A stretch of 11,247 nucleotides of DNA. It comes from JOPF133 sp052144935. Its GTDB lineage: Bacteria; Acidobacteriota; Terriglobia; Bryobacterales; Bryobacteraceae. The position numbers were made by a program, and so were the translations under genes. Shown piece after piece: positions 6,675-11,247 of the stretch (position 1 is the first letter of the stretch; every line of letters begins with the position of its first letter). The stretch covers positions 1 to 11,247 of the forward strand of contig JBKQPR010000239.1 in the NCBI GenBank assembly GCA_052144935.1, read 5' to 3'. The notes under the pieces were generated by a model, which did not search any database, was not told the DNA's origin, and saw nothing but the letters and a program-made list of their open reading frames with translations.

Positions 6675-8087
6675 TCAGAAGCCGAAATGATGCGGGTCCC
6701 GGCCGATGACCATGGCGGCGAAGACTTTCGGCACGAACTCGCGGGTTTCGAGCGGCAGGGCGCGGACGCGATACAGGTACCAGAAATTGCGCTGCTGGAT
6801 GGGGTCGCAGACGGTATTCACCACGGCCTGCTTAACCTTTCCCGCACCGCTATTGTACGCCGCCAGGGCCAGCATGACGGAACTGCCCGCGCCGAAATCG
6901 AGGATGAGGTCGCGCAGGTACTTACAGCTTGCGCGTGTGGATTTCACCAGGTCCTTGCGTTCGTCCACCTGGCCATCCACGCGCAAACCCAGAGCCTTGG
7001 CCGAGGAAACCGTGAACTGCCACGGGCCGGCCGCGGCGGCGGAGCTGGCCGGGTGATTCTGAAGCGCGCTTTCCACGATCGGAATATAAGCGAGATCGAC
7101 CGGCAACTGCTCTTCCTGAAGGATCCGCTTGATGGTCTGGATCTGTCCGTGGGCCTCGCCCAGAGCGTAAGTGATCAACGGGCGGTCGCCGCCCTGATCC
7201 TGCTCAATGTAATGATTCACGCGCTCGGTGAATTCGGGCGGGATGCTGTAGACCTCGGCGCCGAATTCAGCCATCAGGGAGTGGATCCCGCGCGCGACGA
7301 AATCGCCGTCTTCGTTCCAGCTCAAACGATAGAACAGGCTCCGCTGGAGGGATTGGGCCTGATCCTGATAGCCGGTGAATTGGGAAAGCAGGCGGTCGGT
7401 CTCCCTGGCCTCCTTGGATTGTTGCAACTGGGTTTCGAGTTGCCGGATGCGGGCGTCGATGGCGCGCTTTTCGCGGTCGAGCGCGGCGACTTTCCAGATT
7501 CCCAGGGAGGTAACCGCGATCAACGCGAGCAGCAGAGAGTAGCCGACGATGCGGTAGCGGCGGCGGTTTTGCCGGAGCGCCTGCTCCACCACACCGCGCA
7601 TAATGGTCATCGTCTGGCCGCCCATGCCGCGGGCCCGCATGCTGCGGGCGCGGGCCACCGCTACGGCCAGCAGGTGTTCGTGTCCCGAGTCTCCGGCCGA
7701 AGCTTGGGCCGCGGCTGCCATGGCAATCTCGTGGGCTTCCATTCTGGCGGGCGCTTCCTCTTCGACGACCACCACGAACTCGGGCCCCTGGCTGCCAAGC
7801 TGAATGATCCCAGGAAGAGTAATTTCGCCCCGGTTGATGCGCTTGCCATTGAGCCAGGTGCCGGTCGCGCTGCCCAGGTCGCGGACCCAGCAGGCCCCGC
7901 CATCGCGGGCAATCTCAAGATGGTGCGGCGAGGCCGCTTCGGCGCCCGCCACCACCACGTCATTGTCCGGCGCACTGCCGATCCGGGTGGTGCCGTTGGA
8001 GATCGGAAACCGGCTGCCAGCGGCTGGACCAGAGCGGAAAATCAGCCAAGCCCTCGCCCCGGACTGTGCCCTGGCTTGCTGAGACAT
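6675..8087 (-). CDS. Membrane-anchored FHA-domain lytic transglycosylase (MltD-like)
   Basis: A 470-residue protein with an unusual order of domains. Residues 13-108 form an FHA domain (TRIGSAPDNDVVV with Arg35, Gly37, Ser38; HHLEI; GTWLNGKRI with Asn80-Gly81), which in this family binds phosphothreonine peptides. An Ala-rich linker (110-175) leads to one membrane segment at 180-199 (RIVGYSLLLALIAVTSLGIW), preceded by RQNRRRYR, so the N-terminus should be cytoplasmic. A short coiled coil follows (203-230), then an SLT domain (about 318-465) with LPVDLAYIPIVESAL (catalytic Glu339), GPWQF (354-358) and LALAAYNSGAGKV (407-418), typical of MltD-like enzymes cleaving peptidoglycan glycan strands. 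The ATG at 8087 has GAGGA eight bases upstream. The frame is open further 5' but only through repeat DNA. Reading: a wall hydrolase placed under Ser/Thr-kinase signalling, which is inference. Confidence 0.92.
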   Translation of the reverse strand: MSQQARAQSGARAWLIFRSGPAAGSRFPISNGTTRIGSAPDNDVVVAGAEAASPHHLEIARDGGACWVRDLGSATGTWLNGKRINRGEITLPGIIQLGSQGPEFVVVVEEEAPARMEAHEIAMAAAAQASAGDSGHEHLLAVAVARARSMRARGMGGQTMTIMRGVVEQALRQNRRRYRIVGYSLLLALIAVTSLGIWKVAALDREKRAIDARIRQLETQLQQSKEARETDRLLSQFTGYQDQAQSLQRSLFYRLSWNEDGDFVARGIHSLMAEFGAEVYSIPPEFTERVNHYIEQDQGGDRPLITYALGEAHGQIQTIKRILQEEQLPVDLAYIPIVESALQNHPASSAAAAGPWQFTVSSAKALGLRVDGQVDERKDLVKSTRASCKYLRDLILDFGAGSSVMLALAAYNSGAGKVKQAVVNTVCDPIQQRNFWYLYRVRALPLETREFVPKVFAAMVIGRDPHHFGF

Positions 8088-8095
8088 AGGCGCTG

Positions 8096-8100
8096 TCCTC
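8096..8100 (-). promoter_or_regulatory. Ribosome binding site deciding the FHA-transglycosylase start
   Basis: GAGGA on the - strand, eight bases before the ATG at 8087. It excludes the longer open frame that reaches back to 8528 through repeat sequence. The promoter should lie in 8101-8218, where only a weak TTGCAG (8166-8161) and GATAAG (8145-8140) pair with a 15-base spacer is visible. Confidence 0.65.
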
Positions 8101-8218
8101 TGCGTAGCGATGAGGGCCCGATGGCGCGTTTCGGGCGGACTTATCCCCAGGGTATCGAATCTGCAATCCGGTTCGCTCGGTTGCGGGACCGTGAGTGTGC
8201 GGCGGAGCACTGCCAAGA

Positions 8219-8576
8219 TGCACCAGATCTGGCGCGGCAGCAGACTGGTGGACGGCTCCTCGGTCTCCTGCGGCTGATGGCTACCGATCCTGCCGGACGC
8301 GACGCGGCGCGCTTGACGGTGCCAACATTCGAGTGCCGCTCGGCGCGGGAAGGCGGCGCCGGCTTCTCCGAATCGCTGCCCGGCGCCACTGCCGGCCGCC
8401 AGGCCGAACCCGTCGTGCCGTCTCAGCCCGTCGCGTCCCGCCCGCGGCGCGCTGGGCGGCGGCCCCGCGACCGCGGGCCGAGCGCGGCCATGCGCGCGGC
8501 GGCGCCGGGCGCGGCGCTGGTGCGGCAAGCTGGTGGACGGCCTCGGTCTCCCGCGGCTGCTGAGCGGCGGATCCTG
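8219..8576 (+). repeat. G+C-rich dispersed repeat, locus 2 (modules C-A-B-C)
   Basis: Starts with GCACCAGATCT and module C (GGCAGCAGACTGGTGGACGG, TCGGTCTCCTGCGGCTGATG, 8219-8320). A diverged spacer follows, then module A at 8379-8442 (GGCGCCACTGCCGGCCGCCA, GGCCGAACCCGTCGTGCCGT), module B at 8466-8500 (GCGACCGCGGGCCGAGCGCG) and a second C at 8522-8576 (GGCAAGCTGGTGGACGGCCT, CGGTCTCCCGCGGCTGCTGA). The C cores are 283 bases apart. It fills the space between the promoter region of the transglycosylase gene and the end of the amidohydrolase gene. Confidence 0.88.
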
Positions 8577-8610
8577 AAGCGCTGTGGCGGGGCCACTCGG
8601 TCAGAATCTT

Positions 8611-9429
8611 TTATAACCCAAAAAGTTGCTCCGCGTTGCCGTGTGCGATCCGTTCCCGGTCGGCGGTGCTGACCGGCAGTTGGTCCAAGAATGCACGCGC
8701 CTGGGCCATCGACGCATAGGGATAGTCGGCCGAGAACATAATCCGGTCGACACCGACTTGAAGCAATAGGTCGAGAAATGTCGGCGTGAAATTGAACCCG
8801 CTGAACGTATAGTGGAGATTTTCCCGGAGGTAAGAGCTGATCGGGCGGTTCAGTTTTGTCATTGCCATGGGCATGACATCAAGTCGCTGTAACATGAAGG
8901 GAAGCGTCTCGCCCATGTGGCCGACCACGAGCTGCAGTCTCGGGTACCGGTCGAATGTTCCGCCGAGGATAATACGGATCACGTGGACCGCGGTTTCGAT
9001 GTGCCAACCCCAGCCCACGCCGCTGAGCATATCCGTCACAACCGGCGCAAACCCACCGTACGATGCCTCGATCACTGGCTTTGGAGGTTGGGTCGGATGG
9101 AGATAAATCGGGACATTGAGTGCTTCGGCACGCTCGAAAATAGGCCAGAAAAATCTGTCATCGAGATAACGGCCCTGGATATGACCATTGATGAGCGCTC
9201 CCTTGAAACCGTAATCACGGATCGTTCGCTCCAGTTCGGCGGCAGCAGCATTGGGGTCTGCGGTCGGCAACGTGGCAAATCCGCCGAAACGAGTGGGATG
9301 ACTCCGCAAGGCATCCGCGAGGTAATCGTTCGTTTCGCAGGCGAGCGCCGCCGCCTCAGCAGCTTCGAGTTGCTCTGCGCCGGGGGAAGTAAGCGACAGT
9401 ATTTGCATGTCGACGTGAGCGGCATCCAT
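8611..9429 (-). pseudogene. Amidohydrolase (ACMSD/resorcylate decarboxylase-like), 5'-truncated
   Basis: A 272-residue amidohydrolase-2 family protein, the group of metal-dependent decarboxylases and hydrolases of aromatic acids. Seen are YLHPTQPP (His111), VVGHMGE (His171) and MFSADYPY (Asp235), matching the later metal and active-site positions. The family normally begins 40 or more residues earlier with an HxH or ExH metal motif, which is absent. Family-like sequence continues upstream of the ATG in the same frame (LCDLGDTRIAEMDAAHVDMQ), but no ATG, GTG or TTG occurs before an in-frame TGA near 9508, just before repeat locus 3. A GAGGA eight bases before the ATG could allow translation of the short form. 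I judge it a truncated, probably inactive gene. An alternative is a functional short variant. Substrate is unknown. Confidence 0.7.
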
Positions 9430-9570
9430 TTCCGCGATCCTCGTGTCGCCCAGGTCGCAAAGCTCAGCGGCGAGTCCTCCGCCCGCATTTCGGTTTCCGG
9501 TCGCCAGCGGGCCGCCTACTCACCCCTTTGGTGTTCCCTGAAATAACTCCTGCCTTGTCGCCCAGCGTTT

Positions 9571-9660
9571 ACCGACGGCTCTCAGTCTCCTGCGGCTGCT
9601 GGCGGGCCGCGACGTGCGCCAGGCGGCGCGTCATGACGATCGCGGCATTCACATGGCGCT
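9571..9660 (+). repeat. G+C-rich dispersed repeat, locus 3 (module C only)
   Basis: A single module C: GACGGCTCTCAGTCTCCTGC, GGCTGCTGGCGGGCCGCGAC, GTGCGCCAGGCGGCGCGTCA, TGACGA and CATGGCGCT. It ends where IS1380 transposase homology begins and starts soon after the point where the amidohydrolase frame is lost. Nothing else is visible in 9510-9570. Confidence 0.85.
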
Positions 9661-10559
9661 CGTTGCGCAAAGTGTCCGCAGTTTCGCCATTTCCTGGCCA
9701 CGAACCTCACCTATCCCAGGCGCAACAGCCGATACCATCTGTCCCAAATGATACTGGCCCTGATGTACCCCATCGTTTTGGGGCTGGATCGCTGGAGACC
9801 GAGTCATTCCTGCGTTCCAACGGCACCTTCCAATTTCTCACCGGCCTTCCCGGCTTCCCCGATCCTCAGACTTTGCGCCGCTTCTTGCACCACGCACCTG
9901 ATGTTTTCTGGCAACAGATGCACCGCGTTGACGACCGACTGCTGCAGACTTTCATACACCTGCCCGCTCAGCGATCCAGATTGATCTTCGATTTGGACAG
10001 CACCGTGGTTACGGTGTTCGGCAATCAGGAAGATGCCGCAGTCGGCTACAGTCCTCGCTATCGTGGCAAGAAGTCCTACGACCCACTGCTCTGCATGGAA
10101 GCCAATTCATCCTTCCTCTGGGATGCAGAACTCCGTCCCGGAAATGCCGGTACCTGGGATGGCAGCCTTGAAGTACTGGAGACCAGCTTCGCTAATGTTC
10201 CACTCCAGATTCGCGAGTTGCGAGTCCGAGCCGACGCCGGCTTCGGCTTCAATCCCGTGTTCGCCGCTCTGGAAGCTCGGCCCGCGCAATATGCGGTGAC
10301 CGCGCGTTTGACCCCAGCGTTCAAACGACTGCTCCCCGGCGTCTCCTATGAACCCGTGAATCGCAAGTGGGAGATGGCCGAGTTCGAGCACCGCCTACAT
10401 GGTTGGCCGCAGGCCCGTCGTTTCGTGGTGGCGCGAAGATTCATTCAAAAAGAGGAAGCCGAGACTACCCTGTTTTCGATGGGCCGCTTCATCTATCGTA
10501 ACAGTTCAGGTGGCCCGAGCGATTTTTCTGAACTTTTGCTCCAAAGTATCTCATTTTAG
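9661..10559 (+). pseudogene. IS1380-family transposase remnant
   Basis: DDE transposase of the IS1380 family, which inserts by cut and paste. Homology starts in one frame around 9690 with NLTYPRRNSRYHLSQMILAL and MYPIVLGLDR. It then shifts near 9790 to another frame (ETESFLRSNGTFQFLTGLPG, FPDPQTLRRFL), consistent with loss of one base. The first catalytic Asp is in FDLDSTVVTVFG (codon 9996-9998), the second in VRADAGFGF (codon 10233-10235). AEFEHRLHGWPQARRFVVAR is typical of the family. After FSMGRFIYR (about 10499) the similarity stops and the frame runs out in NSSGGPSDF to a TAG at 10557. The third catalytic Glu and roughly the last 100 residues are missing, as is the extreme N-terminus. 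No terminal inverted repeats are seen. The copy is dead and is flanked by repeat loci 3 and 4. Confidence 0.82.
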
Positions 10560-10649
10560 CCTGGATGAGTGGGAGAGCGGCTCGCCTCCATCCCCGGCAT
10601 CCGCTCTACAGGCCTTCCTAACGCAGCCACGAGCCAGTTGAGCGTTGGT

Positions 10650-11022
10650 CGCGGCCGGCCGCCAGGCCGAACCATTCTTGCCGTCTCCGCCCGGCGTCCC
10701 GCCCGCCGCGCGGTGGGGCCGGCTCTGCGACCGCGGGCCGAGAGCGGGCACCCGCGCGGCGGGCCCGTTGCGCACCGCAGGAGGCACCAGATCCGCGCCG
10801 GCCCCGCCTACTGGCCACGATCCGCGATTGCGGTTACCGGGGCCTAGTGCGCGGCAGCAAGTTGGTGGACGGCTCCGCGGTCTCGCGTAGGCTGCTGGCG
10901 GGCCGATCCCGACGTGCGCCGGGCGGCGCGCATGACGAAGCTGGCGTGGGGGCGCATGGCGAATCGGCGCCCGGCGCCGCTGCCGGCCGCCAGGCCGAAT
11001 CAGTCGTGCCGTTTCCGCCCGG
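10650..11022 (+). repeat. G+C-rich dispersed repeat, locus 4 (modules A-B-C-A)
   Basis: Module A at 10650-10710 (CGGCCGGCCGCCAGGCCGAA, CCGTCTCCGCCCGGC) and B at 10725-10765 (GCGACCGCGGGCCGAGAGCG). GGCACCAGATCCGCG follows near 10783, then C at 10850-10965 (GCGGCAGCAAGTTGGTGGAC, CGATCCCGACGTGCGCCGGG, GCGCATGACGAAGCTGGCGT) and a second A at 10966-11022 (GCCGCTGCCGGCCGCCAGGC, CGAATCAGTCGTGCCGT). The A cores are 328 bases apart. Its C-A junction aligns with locus 1 over about 150 bases with roughly four in five bases identical by eye. The stretch 10560-10649 before it holds nothing I recognise. Confidence 0.88.
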
Positions 11023-11132
11023 CTTGTTACACCACTTCGTGTTCCTGCTTGGGCGCTTCCGCGGATTCCGTCGCGCGCCGCCTGTCTCCGTTCTTGCCAC
11101 GCCGCAAGCGCGGCATTAGGACAAGCGGTGGC

Positions 11133-11246
11133 TTAATTCAACTTCCATCCCGTGACCTGGCCGTTGCCGTTGATCTGAGCGGCAACACGGTACACGCTGG
11201 TGCGGTGTTGCGGCCAAGGGTACGTCCGATATGTGAGCGTCAATTT
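11133..11246 (-). CDS. C-terminus of an unknown protein, cut by the window edge
   Basis: The - strand frame is open from the right edge for 37 codons to a TAA at 11133-11135. It reads LTYRTYPWPQHRTSVYRV followed by AAQINGNGQVTGWKLN. The polar, Tyr/Asn/Gly-rich ending looks like a real C-terminus, possibly of an exported or surface protein, but I do not recognise the family and the piece is too short to assign. The region between the stop and repeat locus 4 (11023-11132) contains only a 5-bp GCCGC/GCGGC hairpin near 11102-11115 without a T run. Confidence 0.5.
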   Translation of the reverse strand, partial: KLTLTYRTYPWPQHRTSVYRVAAQINGNGQVTGWKLN

Positions 11247-11247
11247 A

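Noticed and set aside
8088..8528. Longer N-terminus for the FHA-transglycosylase, starting at 8528
   Set aside because: The extra residues translate repeat modules, and a good ribosome binding site precedes the ATG at 8087.
6567..8672. Very long (701 codon) + strand open frame
   Set aside because: It lies opposite the FHA-transglycosylase gene, whose domains and catalytic motifs are clear; the + strand frame is a codon-bias shadow with no recognisable domain.
6286..11022. CRISPR array
   Set aside because: The repeats are long, degenerate and spaced hundreds to thousands of bases apart, with no short identical repeats separated by uniform spacers.

Overview
The window looks like chromosomal DNA from a high-G+C, Gram-negative bacterium. 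Acidobacteriota of the Solibacter/Bryobacter type is the best guess. This is inferred from the style of the MqnD-like protein, the FHA-lytic transglycosylase, the amidohydrolase and the many decayed mobile genes. No rRNA or other marker settles it.

Left part (1-2513, + strand): a compact, probably co-transcribed trio. It comprises a PAS-type sensor histidine kinase, an overlapping single-domain response regulator with a perfect AGGAGG site and GTG start, and, 14 bases later, an MqnD-type protein of the futalosine menaquinone pathway. This is the best-preserved functional block and suggests a phosphorelay near quinone biosynthesis.

Middle left (2514-4104): sparse. It holds an antitoxin-like gene on the - strand that is broken by an internal TAG and rearranged near a 12-bp palindrome. 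An intact tRNA-Pro(CGG) with encoded CCA lies on the - strand with a good extended -10 promoter. The rest has no recognisable gene.

Middle (about 4105-6209, - strand): a roughly 2.1-kb insertion sequence with two reading frames, a DUF6788-like small protein and an IS4-type DDE transposase. The transposase is broken by two frameshifts. A 9-bp-arm hairpin lies directly against the start codon of the first gene.

Right part (6210-11247): every gap between genes holds a degenerate G+C-rich repeat, always in the same orientation. There are four loci (about 6286-6580, 8219-8576, 9571-9660, 10650-11022). Three of them are about one and a half copies of a three-module unit with a period of about 240-330 bp. 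Between them lie an intact gene for an inner-membrane protein joining a cytoplasmic FHA domain to a periplasmic MltD-like transglycosylase (- strand), an amidohydrolase that has lost its N-terminal metal motif (- strand), an IS1380-family transposase remnant truncated at both ends and frameshifted (+ strand), and the C-terminus of an unknown protein entering from the right edge (- strand).

No CRISPR array, phage module or defence system is visible. The most unusual signals are the repeat family, the FHA-transglycosylase fusion, and the two-component pair joined to the mqnD-like gene.
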